From contig CALIEL010000347.1 of NCBI GenBank assembly GCA_938022235.1, positions 1-5,357 on the forward strand: DNA of 5,357 nt. Direction: 5' to 3'. The notes below the pieces were generated by a model. That model did not search any database. It was not told the origin of the DNA and saw only the letters and a program-made list of their open reading frames with translations. Positions 1 to 5,357 of this stretch are shown piece after piece (within the stretch, counting starts at the first letter, position 1; the number at the start of each line of letters is the position of its first letter). Made by a program: the position numbers and the translations under genes. This stretch comes from Oribacterium parvum. Lineage in GTDB: Bacteria > Bacillota > Clostridia > Lachnospirales > Lachnospiraceae.

Positions 1-392
1 GGGCAACCACAGGCCGCCCCAGACGTGTGGGCTGGTACGATGCGGTGGCTTCCCGTTATGGCTGTGCATTACAGGGAGCAACCCAGGTAGCTTTAACTGT
101 TTTAGATCCTCTGGGATATCTGGATGAAATTCCCATCTGTACCGGCTATGAAATCGATGGAGAAGTAATTCGTGATTTTCCGGTAACTCCCTTATTAAGA
201 AAGGCTAAGCCGGTATATACCGTATTGAAGGGCTGGAAGCAGGATATCCGCGGAATTCGTAAGTATGAGGATCTCCCACAGGAGTGCAGAGACTATATCG
301 ACTTTATTGAGAAGGAGTTGGAGGTTCCCATTACCATGGTGTCCAATGGACCGAAGAGAGAAGAAATTTTACTGAGAACACCTAAGATTTAG
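1..392 (+). CDS. purA: Adenylosuccinate synthase, C-terminal part (5' end outside window)
   Basis: PurA joins IMP and aspartate using GTP to make adenylosuccinate, the first committed step from IMP to AMP, in the cytoplasm. The reading frame is open from base 3 and gives about 129 residues, roughly the last 30% of a family that is usually about 420-430 residues long. It begins inside the conserved block TTGRPRR-x-GWYDAV, part of the nucleotide-binding region, followed by the LDxLxxLDEI-xxC-xGYE block, a PGW-like segment (LKGW), and the SNGP-R-E-I-L end typical of the family. A GTG at 27 lies inside this block and is not a real start. The usual TKxD guanine-contact motif reads TVLD here (bases 96-107), so lysine is replaced by valine; this may be normal for the clostridial lineage. 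The stop is TAG at 390-392. No terminator follows, so it may be cotranscribed with the next gene. Confidence 0.96.
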   Translation, partial: ATTGRPRRVGWYDAVASRYGCALQGATQVALTVLDPLGYLDEIPICTGYEIDGEVIRDFPVTPLLRKAKPVYTVLKGWKQDIRGIRKYEDLPQECRDYIDFIEKELEVPITMVSNGPKREEILLRTPKI

Positions 393-436
393 GAAAAAAC
401 TGACGAAAGCCTAGGAAACAGCAGATTGGAATAGAC

Positions 437-442
437 AGGAGG
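437..442 (+). promoter_or_regulatory. Ribosome binding site of the zinc-ribbon gene
   Basis: A perfect AGGAGG lies four bases before the ATG at 447 and fixes that start. The 54-base gap after purA (393-446) shows no convincing promoter or terminator besides this site. Confidence 0.85.
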
Positions 443-446
443 AAAA

Positions 447-1811
447 ATGGCCCGTTGCCCGAATTGTGCAGGAGAATTACTCTTTGATATCAAAACCCAA
501 AGCCTGAAATGTCAACAATGCGACTCCGTTTTTAATCCCTACGATAAGGATAAGACCGTTGAAGGAGTGGTACAGGAGTACTACGATACCCAGGTATTTA
601 CCTGCCCCCAATGCGGGGCGGAGATAGAGAGTACGGATTTCTCCGGTACAGGCTTTTGTGCCTACTGCGGTTCCTCCGTGGTTTTTACCAGTCGAATGAA
701 GCAGGCGGAGATGCCTCAGAAAATCATTCCCTTCCAGCTTACCAAGGAGGATTGTAAAAAGCGTTATCAGGACAAGGTTCGTTCCGCTATCTACCATGAT
801 AAGGAACTGGAAAATCCGGAGTATCTGGAAAGGTTTGTGGGGTATTACCTTCCCTACTGGCTTTATAGCTTTGAGGTGGATGAGCCCTTGGCATTGGAGG
901 GACTAAAGGAATATCGAAGCGGAAGCTATCAATATCAGGAACGTTATGCCCTTTCCGGACAGCTCCAGGGAAAGTTTAACAACATCCCCTATGATGCCTC
1001 CACCCGCTTTGATGATACGATTGCCGGCTGTATTGCCCCCTTTACCGAGAAGAATTTAAAGGAATTCAGTCCGAACTTCCTTTTAGGCTTTTACAGTGAT
1101 GTGGCGGATGCGGATGCCAAGCAATATGAGCCTAAAGCCCTTCATATGGTGGAACAACAGCTTTGGTCCTCCATCTTGGGAAGGCAGGGCTTTCAGGAAA
1201 GCGACATGCAGTTAAACAATGAAAGCATTCGCTCCTTGACGAAAATCGGTGCCAAATCCGTAACTGTGGAGCGGGGTATGTTTCCGGTTTGGTTTTTGAG
1301 CTATAAAAAGGACAATCGAATCGCCTATGCGGTGGTAAATGGAGAGACCGGTAAGGTTTACTGTGATATTCCCATTAGCGAAAGCCGTTTTCATAACGCA
1401 TCTATGATGATTGCCATTCCCATATTCCTGATTTTGAATTTATTTTTTCAAATCAAGGCGGAGAATCTTCCCTGGTACACCATGGCTTTGTCCACCCTCT
1501 TGATTGTTCTGGCCCAGGGACAGATTTCAAAAATTAAAAAGAGAGAAGACAGTCTTACAGGAAACAAAAACAAGTCCAAGGAAGAGAAGGCGAAGCTTCT
1601 TCGGCATAATGGAACAGGATATGCTCTTATTTCCGTTTTCTTTTCCTTAGGCATTATGCTTTGGCATCCGGTACAGGATGAATATTATTATCTGGCCAGT
1701 GCGGTAAGCGGGATTATGTCGATTCTTTCCCTGCGTTTGATGATTAAGAAGTTCAATATTTTATCCACCCGTTCCATACCGGAATTTTTTGACAAGAAGG
1801 GGGTGAAGTGA
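447..1811 (+). CDS. Double zinc-ribbon membrane protein, YdjG-like
   Basis: This 454-residue protein has no assigned biochemical function. Two zinc ribbons are visible at the N-terminus: C4-x2-C7 paired with C22-x2-C25, and C53-x2-C56 paired with C71-x2-C74. A long soluble middle follows, containing YYLPYWLYSFEV (residues 133-144) and, at about 280-311, the pattern PVWFLSY...VNGETGKVYCDIPIS. That second pattern recurs in the bacterial 'TFIIB-type zinc ribbon' membrane proteins. Four hydrophobic segments lie at about 318-335, 343-360, 392-408 and 413-433, with a Lys-rich loop (about 362-386) between the second and third, so the ribbons are probably cytoplasmic. Its stop overlaps the start of the TPM gene by one base, which points to joint production and perhaps a complex. 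The domain plan and gene order recall B. subtilis YdjG-YdjH; that likeness is my inference. Despite the TFIIB-like name, nothing suggests a role in transcription initiation. Confidence 0.85.
   Translation: MARCPNCAGELLFDIKTQSLKCQQCDSVFNPYDKDKTVEGVVQEYYDTQVFTCPQCGAEIESTDFSGTGFCAYCGSSVVFTSRMKQAEMPQKIIPFQLTKEDCKKRYQDKVRSAIYHDKELENPEYLERFVGYYLPYWLYSFEVDEPLALEGLKEYRSGSYQYQERYALSGQLQGKFNNIPYDASTRFDDTIAGCIAPFTEKNLKEFSPNFLLGFYSDVADADAKQYEPKALHMVEQQLWSSILGRQGFQESDMQLNNESIRSLTKIGAKSVTVERGMFPVWFLSYKKDNRIAYAVVNGETGKVYCDIPISESRFHNASMMIAIPIFLILNLFFQIKAENLPWYTMALSTLLIVLAQGQISKIKKREDSLTGNKNKSKEEKAKLLRHNGTGYALISVFFSLGIMLWHPVQDEYYYLASAVSGIMSILSLRLMIKKFNILSTRSIPEFFDKKGVK
1797..1806 (+). promoter_or_regulatory. 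Ribosome binding site that decides the TPM gene start
   Basis: AAGGGGGTGA matches the anti-Shine-Dalgarno complement AAGGAGGTGA at 9 of 10 bases. The G core (1799-1803) is seven bases from the ATG at 1811 but only four from the GTG at 1808, so the ATG is preferred. The site lies inside the last codons of the zinc-ribbon gene. Confidence 0.75.
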
Positions 1812-2632
1812 TGAATAGAAGTTTCCTGAAAAAGTATTCTGCTGTTTTTCTATTTTTCAGTTTTTTGCTGACACTTTCTTTTCAGAGCTTTGCCTTAAGC
1901 AGCGATGAGCTGTTACAAGCTTCTGTATATACGAATAGTAGTTCCGGTTATAAAGCCTACCTTTTGGATGAAAGTGACCTACTTAGTTCTTCCGAGGAGA
2001 CGCAGGTTAAGGAGGCGATGATCCCATTAACAAAATACGGGAATATTGCCTTTGTTTCCGGAGAGGGCGGCTACTCTGCGGCGTCCACTGCCAAGGATTT
2101 GTTGGAGGATTCCTTTCCCAACGGCAGTGCCAGCCTCTTATTGATTGATATGTATAATAGGGAAATCAGAATTCAAAGTTCGGGAACCTTGTATAAAACT
2201 ATCAATAATCATGTGGCAGACAGCATTACGGATAACATTTATCGCTATGCCTCCAATGGGGATTTCGGGAAAACTGCCACTATGGCCTTCCGGCAGATGA
2301 ATGCCAAGATGGAGGGACGCTTTGTGGAGACGCCGATGCGATGGATTAGCAATTTGTTTCTTGCTGCCGCTTTGGCCTTACTTCTGAATTTCCTCTGGCT
2401 GATTACAGGAAAGAGAAATGAAACGGCTGCGGCGGGGGCTATCCTGGCGGCTATGGCTCCGGACTTTATCATTGCCCAGCGGCGAAAGGATTTGATCTCA
2501 CAAAATAAGCTCTATGTTCCCAGATCTTCCGGAAGCTCCGGGGGAAGTAGCGGTGGCGGTGGCGGCTTTGGCGGTGGAGGTTTCAGCGGTGGAGGAGGCC
2601 ATTCCTCCGGCGGTGGGGGACATCGTTTTTAG
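1811..2632 (+). CDS. TPM-domain protein with signal peptide, one membrane anchor and Gly-rich tail (YgcG/YdjH-like)
   Basis: The protein has 273 residues from the ATG; a GTG one codon earlier is less well placed. Residues 1-28 form a signal peptide (KK, hydrophobic core, SFA at the likely cleavage site). A TPM domain follows at about 48-170: it opens with AYLLDESDLLSSSEE, contains the core strand LLLIDMYNREIRIQSSG (Asp113), and closes with the helical FGKTATMAFRQM. A membrane segment lies at about 181-199. The tail from 239 is almost only Gly and Ser with two His and ends GGGGHRF, as in YgcG-like TPM proteins. The TPM domain is therefore predicted outside the membrane and the tail inside. TPM members include Psb32, linked to photosystem II repair, and proteins reported as phosphatases, but no activity can be assigned here. 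The one-base overlap with the zinc-ribbon gene suggests the two act together in the envelope. Confidence 0.87.
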   Translation: MNRSFLKKYSAVFLFFSFLLTLSFQSFALSSDELLQASVYTNSSSGYKAYLLDESDLLSSSEETQVKEAMIPLTKYGNIAFVSGEGGYSAASTAKDLLEDSFPNGSASLLLIDMYNREIRIQSSGTLYKTINNHVADSITDNIYRYASNGDFGKTATMAFRQMNAKMEGRFVETPMRWISNLFLAAALALLLNFLWLITGKRNETAAAGAILAAMAPDFIIAQRRKDLISQNKLYVPRSSGSSGGSSGGGGGFGGGGFSGGGGHSSGGGGHRF

Positions 2633-2709
2633 AAGGAAGAGAATAGGACATTTCCGTTGATTTTCTATGAAAATTCCGATTTTTTCGCCGGATTTTCCGG
2701 AAGGAAAGC

Positions 2710-2738
2710 TTGCATGTTTATTTGTTTTATATTAGAAT
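2710..2738 (+). promoter_or_regulatory. Possible sigma-A type promoter of efp
   Basis: TTGCAT (2710-2715, 3 of 6 to TTGACA) and TAGAAT (2733-2738, 5 of 6 to TATAAT) are separated by 17 bases of AT-rich sequence. Transcription would start near 2745 and give a leader of about 68 bases. The placement is sensible for a strongly expressed gene after an unrelated cluster, but the -35 match is weak. Confidence 0.4.
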
Positions 2739-2802
2739 TGTTCCCGAGTTAATGGCCAAGTGCCTAAGAGAAGGGGGAGTTTTTCCCAAAGAAAAGTGAT
2801 TT

Positions 2803-2808
2803 AGGAGG
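2803..2808 (+). promoter_or_regulatory. Ribosome binding site of efp
   Basis: A perfect AGGAGG lies four bases before the ATG at 2813 and supports the start that gives the usual EF-P N-terminus. Confidence 0.85.
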
Positions 2809-2812
2809 ATTT

Positions 2813-3370
2813 ATGGTTTCTGCAGGTGATTTCAGAAATGGTGTTACAATTGAGATGGATGGACAGGTAGTTCAGATCGTGGAGTTCCAGCACGTTAAGC
2901 CCGGTAAGGGAGCTGCCTTCGTTCGTACCAAGTTAAGAAATGTTATTAACGGTGGTGTAACCGATAAGACCTTCCGTCCCACAGAGAAGTTTCCTGCAGC
3001 ACGTATTGACCGTGTAGATATGCAGTATCTCTATGATGACGGAGAGATGTACAACTTCATGAACAATGAGACCTTTGAGCAGATTGCTTTGTCTCATGAG
3101 CAGATTGCAGACTCCATGAAGTTCGTTAAGGAGAACGAAACCGTTAAGGTAGTATCTTATCAGGGAAATGTATTCTCTGTAGAGCCTCCTTTGAAGGTAA
3201 CCTTAGAGGTTACTCATACAGAGCCGGGAATTAAGGGTAATACCACCACCGGTGCAACCAAGCCGGCTACTGTAGAGACAGGCGTTGAAGTACAGGTTCC
3301 TCTGTTTGTAAATATTGGAGATAAGATTATTATTTCTACTCAGACAGGAGACTACGAGTCTAGAGCATAA
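2813..3370 (+). CDS. efp: Translation elongation factor P
   Basis: EF-P binds ribosomes stalled on consecutive prolines, between the P and E sites, and speeds peptide bond formation. The 185-residue product is full length and starts with the classic [12 protein letters not shown]. The N-terminal KOW-like domain carries the loop [10 protein letters not shown], whose tip lysine is Lys32. This is the residue that receives the 5-aminopentanol modification in B. subtilis EF-P, and the proline two residues before it fits that type rather than the E. coli beta-lysyl type. The two OB-like domains follow (about 66-126 and 130-185), with [11 protein letters not shown] and the C-terminal signature [43 protein letters not shown] block. 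No modification enzyme is encoded in the window. The gene appears to have its own promoter and is followed by a strong terminator, consistent with an abundant, independently expressed protein. Confidence 0.98.
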   Translation: MVSAGDFRNGVTIEMDGQVVQIVEFQHVKPGKGAAFVRTKLRNVINGGVTDKTFRPTEKFPAARIDRVDMQYLYDDGEMYNFMNNETFEQIALSHEQIADSMKFVKENETVKVVSYQGNVFSVEPPLKVTLEVTHTEPGIKGNTTTGATKPATVETGVEVQVPLFVNIGDKIIISTQTGDYESRA

Positions 3371-3374
3371 GCAT

Positions 3375-3394
3375 CGGGAAGAAAGCTTCTCCCG
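3375..3394 (+). other. Hairpin in the efp-argS gap
   Basis: CGGGA-(bulged A)-GAA pairs with TTCTCCCG around an AGC loop, giving eight pairs with one bulge. It starts five bases after the efp stop and has no T run, so it is not a terminator by itself. It may protect the efp 3' end or form part of an argS leader. Its arms resemble those of the terminator downstream, so alternative pairings are possible. Confidence 0.5.
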
Positions 3395-3410
3395 TAAGAA
3401 AATGAAGACT

Positions 3411-3438
3411 AAGGCTTCCTAAAAGGAAGCCTTTTTTT
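3411..3438 (+). terminator. Intrinsic terminator after efp, directly before argS
   Basis: AAGGCTTCCT (3411-3420) pairs perfectly with AGGAAGCCTT (3424-3433) over ten pairs around an AAA loop, and the seven T bases at 3432-3438 complete a textbook rho-independent terminator. The T run ends four bases before the argS ribosome binding site and 15 bases before its start codon. It can therefore work both as the efp terminator and as a brake on argS. Confidence 0.92.
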
Positions 3439-3442
3439 GTAG

Positions 3443-3448
3443 AAAGGA
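3443..3448 (+). promoter_or_regulatory. Ribosome binding site of argS
   Basis: AAAGGA lies five bases before the ATG at 3454. It is weaker than the sites of efp and the zinc-ribbon gene. No promoter fits between the terminator and this site. Confidence 0.7.
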
Positions 3449-3453
3449 TAGCT

Positions 3454-5256
3454 ATGCAAGCTTTAAAAGCAATACTACAGGAAGCTATGGAATCTGCCTT
3501 CGTAGAGGCGGGCTACGACAAGGACTTGGGAAAGGTCAGTGTTTCCAACCGTCCTGACCTTTGCGACTATCAAAGCAATGGTGCTTTGATGGGAGCAAAA
3601 AAATATCAGGAGAATCCCATTGCCTTGGCGGAGAAGGTAAAGGGCTTTTTGGAAAAGAAAAGCTATAAGGATACCCCTTTATTTTCCTCCGTGGAAGCGG
3701 TGAAGCCGGGATTTTTAAATGTAAAGCTTTCTCCGCAATTCCTGGGAGCTTATCTACAGGAAATGCAGACGGAAGAGAAAAACGGTCTTTTTGAGAAGGA
3801 AGGTCGAAAGATTTTATTGGACTACGGCGGAGCCAATGTGGCAAAGCCTCTCCATGTAGGACACCTTCGTTCTGCCGTAATCGGAGAAGCCCTGAAAAGA
3901 ATGGGACAAAGACTTGGAAATGATGTGGTGGGAGATGTGCACCTTGGAGACTGGGGTCTGCAAATGGGACTCATCATCACGGAATTAGAGGACAGGGGAG
4001 AGCTGGAAAAGCCCTTTACGATTTCCGAGCTTGAAGAGATTTACCCCTTTGCTTCCAAGAAAGCCAAGGAAAAGGATGAAGCCGGAAATCTGGTCAATGA
4101 GGAATATGCCAACCGTGCCAAGGAAAACACCTTAAAGCTACAGCAGGGAGATCCTGTATTCCATAAGGTTTGGGAAAGAATTATGGAAGTTTCCGTTGCG
4201 GATTTAAAGAAGAACTATGAAGCCTTGGATGTGCACTTTGACCTGTGGAAGGGAGAGTCCGATGCGGACCCCTATATTCCCAAGCTGATTTCCTTATTGG
4301 AAGAAAAGAAATTAGCCTATCGTTCTCAGGGCGCTTTGGTGGTGGATATTACGGAGGAGGGAGACAGCAAGGAATACCCTCCCTGCATGATTCAGAAATC
4401 CGACGGAGCAAGCCTTTATGCTACCTCCGACCTGGGAACCATTATGGATAGAGAAGAGCATTATCCCAAGGATTTGTATCTTTATATTGCGGACAGCCGT
4501 CAGGCTCTTCACTATACCCAATTTTTCCGTGTGGCAAGACGGGCAGAGCTTCTTCCTAAAGAGACGGAGTTAAGCTATATCGGCTTTGGTACTATGAACG
4601 GAAAGGACGGAAAGCCCTTTAAAACCAGAGAAGGCGGTGTCTTAAGACTGGAACGCCTGATTTCCGAAACCAGAGATTCCGTTTTAAAGCGTATGGAGGA
4701 ATCCAAGGACAATGGCTTGAGTCAAGAGGAAAAAGAGGAAACCGCAGGAATCGTAGCCTTGGCTGCCTTAAAGTACGGTGACCTTTCCAATCAGGCTACC
4801 AAGGATTATATCTTTGACCTGGAAAAGTTTACCGCCTTTGAGGGAAACACCGGTCCCTATATTCTATACACCATTGTACGAATTTCTTCCATTTTAAGAA
4901 AGTATGCGGAGAGTAAGGGAGAGATCTGGAAGAATACTCTCAGCTGGATTACGGAAAATGCAAAGAATTATCCCTTAGGAAGCTCCGGGGATGAAAATGT
5001 TATGGCTCTTGAAAAAATTCTGGCAGCCTTTCAGGATGAGATGCGGGATGCATGGAGAGAATGTGCTCCCCATAAGATTTGTACCTATATCTATACGCTT
5101 TCCAACCAGTTCAATTCTTTCTATCACAATGTAAAGATTTTGACGGAGGAAAATGAGCAAAAGAAGAAGGAATATATAGGCCTTCTTTGCCTGAGCTGGA
5201 AGGTGCTTATAGATTGTATTCAGGTGCTGGGCTTCTCCGCTCCGGAAAGGATGTAA
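3454..5256 (+). CDS. argS: Arginyl-tRNA synthetase (class I)
   Basis: ArgS charges tRNA-Arg with arginine using ATP. The product has 600 residues, somewhat longer than the more usual 550-590, and appears complete. Residues 1-100 form the N-terminal Add-1 domain that contacts the tRNA D-loop. The catalytic Rossmann core follows: DYGGANVAKPLHVGHLRS at 123-140 holds the HIGH signature as HVGH (134-137), and GDVHLGDWGLQMG at 160-172 is also characteristic. The KMSKS loop is the degenerate form common in ArgS, within GKPFKTREGG (386-395). The C-terminal anticodon-binding (DALR) domain starts near 460 with FEGNTGPYILYTIVRISSILRK and ends in the usual LGFSAPERM. Its transcripts must pass a terminator that lies just before the gene. 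The phosphoesterase gene starts one base after its stop, so the two are probably in one transcript. Confidence 0.98.
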   Translation: MQALKAILQEAMESAFVEAGYDKDLGKVSVSNRPDLCDYQSNGALMGAKKYQENPIALAEKVKGFLEKKSYKDTPLFSSVEAVKPGFLNVKLSPQFLGAYLQEMQTEEKNGLFEKEGRKILLDYGGANVAKPLHVGHLRSAVIGEALKRMGQRLGNDVVGDVHLGDWGLQMGLIITELEDRGELEKPFTISELEEIYPFASKKAKEKDEAGNLVNEEYANRAKENTLKLQQGDPVFHKVWERIMEVSVADLKKNYEALDVHFDLWKGESDADPYIPKLISLLEEKKLAYRSQGALVVDITEEGDSKEYPPCMIQKSDGASLYATSDLGTIMDREEHYPKDLYLYIADSRQALHYTQFFRVARRAELLPKETELSYIGFGTMNGKDGKPFKTREGGVLRLERLISETRDSVLKRMEESKDNGLSQEEKEETAGIVALAALKYGDLSNQATKDYIFDLEKFTAFEGNTGPYILYTIVRISSILRKYAESKGEIWKNTLSWITENAKNYPLGSSGDENVMALEKILAAFQDEMRDAWRECAPHKICTYIYTLSNQFNSFYHNVKILTEENEQKKKEYIGLLCLSWKVLIDCIQVLGFSAPERM

Positions 5257-5257
5257 A

Positions 5258-5357
5258 ATGCGGTATTTTGTACTTAGTGATATTCATGGCTCTGCGTATT
5301 ATGCAAAGCTTGGGATAGAGGCCTATCAAAAAAGCGGCTGTGAGAGAATCCTGCTTC
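5258..5357 (+). CDS. YfcE/MJ0936-type metallophosphoesterase, N-terminal fragment
   Basis: Only the first 33 codons are in the window, running off the 3' end. The start MRYFVLSDIHGSAYYAKLGIEAYQKSG matches the N-terminus of YfcE-like phosphodiesterases. It includes metal-binding motif I, D-x-H (Asp8 and His10 in SDIHG), followed by a helix and the beginning of the strand that would lead to the GD motif. Members hydrolyse phosphodiesters with Mn2+ or similar metals; the physiological substrate is generally unclear. An AAAGGA at 5246-5251, inside the last argS codons, lies six bases before the ATG. The single-base gap after argS suggests cotranscription and possible translational coupling. A related calcineurin-like phosphoesterase remains possible because the rest is not visible. 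Confidence 0.85.
   Translation, partial: MRYFVLSDIHGSAYYAKLGIEAYQKSGCERILL

Larger units (their letters stand above)
2633..2812 (+). other. Intergenic region and efp leader with short inverted repeats
   Basis: These 180 bases carry no plausible gene. Three small hairpins can be drawn: ATTTTC/GAAAAT (2660-2665 with 2669-2674), CCGGA/TCCGG with a three-base loop (2688-2692 with 2696-2700), and GGGA/TCCC (2775-2778 with 2784-2787) just ahead of the efp ribosome binding site. None is followed by a T run, so I cannot name a clear terminator for the upstream genes. The element CCG-(n)-GATTTT appears three times, in varied form, between 2654 and 2696. The putative efp promoter lies in the middle of the region. 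Confidence 0.5.

Noticed and set aside
27..392. A GTG-started 121-residue gene at the window start
   Set aside because: The frame is open to base 3 and the upstream codons encode the conserved PurA block TTGRPRR, so this is an internal codon of a truncated purA.
477..797. 106-residue open frame on the - strand inside the zinc-ribbon gene
   Set aside because: The + strand protein has two intact zinc ribbons and a good ribosome binding site. The reverse frame has no recognisable domain and no ribosome binding site that I noticed.
2531..2622. Repeated GGCGGTGG units as a DNA repeat or CRISPR-like array
   Set aside because: The units are irregular Gly/Ser codon runs inside the TPM protein tail, with no spacer pattern.
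2775..2787. Hairpin just before the efp ribosome binding site as a riboswitch
   Set aside because: The stem is only four pairs plus a wobble, with no conserved aptamer sequence and no competing structure that I can support.
3371..3453. T-box riboswitch upstream of argS
   Set aside because: The gap is only 83 bases, and the T-box consensus (AGGGTGGNACCGCG) and a specifier stem are absent.
3536..3844. 102-residue open frame on the - strand inside argS
   Set aside because: It lies opposite the conserved N-terminal and catalytic start of ArgS, and its proline/serine-rich translation looks like an antisense shadow.
4245..4451. 68-residue + strand open frame inside argS
   Set aside because: It is out of frame within the continuous ArgS catalytic domain and shows no frameshift or domain.

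Overview
The window looks like ordinary chromosome from a low-to-mid GC Gram-positive anaerobe, most likely a clostridial member of the Lachnospiraceae. This rests on the style of the PurA, EF-P and ArgS proteins, strong AGGAGG-type ribosome binding sites, an EF-P loop of the Bacillus/Clostridium type (PGKGAAF) and tight gene packing. The family-level assignment is an inference from remembered protein style, not from a search. All genes lie on the + strand, and I see no mobile element, CRISPR array, tRNA or rRNA.

Layout: (1) 1-392 is the 3' end of purA (adenylosuccinate synthase), cut by the window start. (2) After 54 bases without a visible terminator comes a two-gene membrane module. The first gene (447-1811) encodes a double zinc-ribbon protein with four predicted C-terminal membrane segments. 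The second (1811-2632) encodes a secreted/anchored TPM-domain protein with a Gly-rich tail. They overlap by one base (TGATG), so translation is probably coupled. (3) A 180-base intergenic stretch holds short inverted repeats, a plausible promoter and the 5' leader of efp. (4) 2813-3370 is efp (elongation factor P). (5) A hairpin and then a perfect intrinsic terminator follow efp; the terminator ends only 15 bases before the next start codon. (6) 3454-5256 is argS (arginyl-tRNA synthetase). (7) From 5258 to the window end is the N-terminus of a YfcE/MJ0936-type metallophosphoesterase, one base after the argS stop.

Most of the window is housekeeping: purine synthesis, translation elongation at proline stretches, and tRNA charging. 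The less-studied part is the zinc-ribbon/TPM pair. Its domain plan and order resemble Bacillus subtilis YdjG-YdjH, which work with PspA and the SPFH protein YdjI in envelope stress. Here neither partner is adjacent. The second point of interest is regulatory: a strong terminator sits directly against the argS ribosome binding site, which suggests either readthrough from efp or attenuation of argS.
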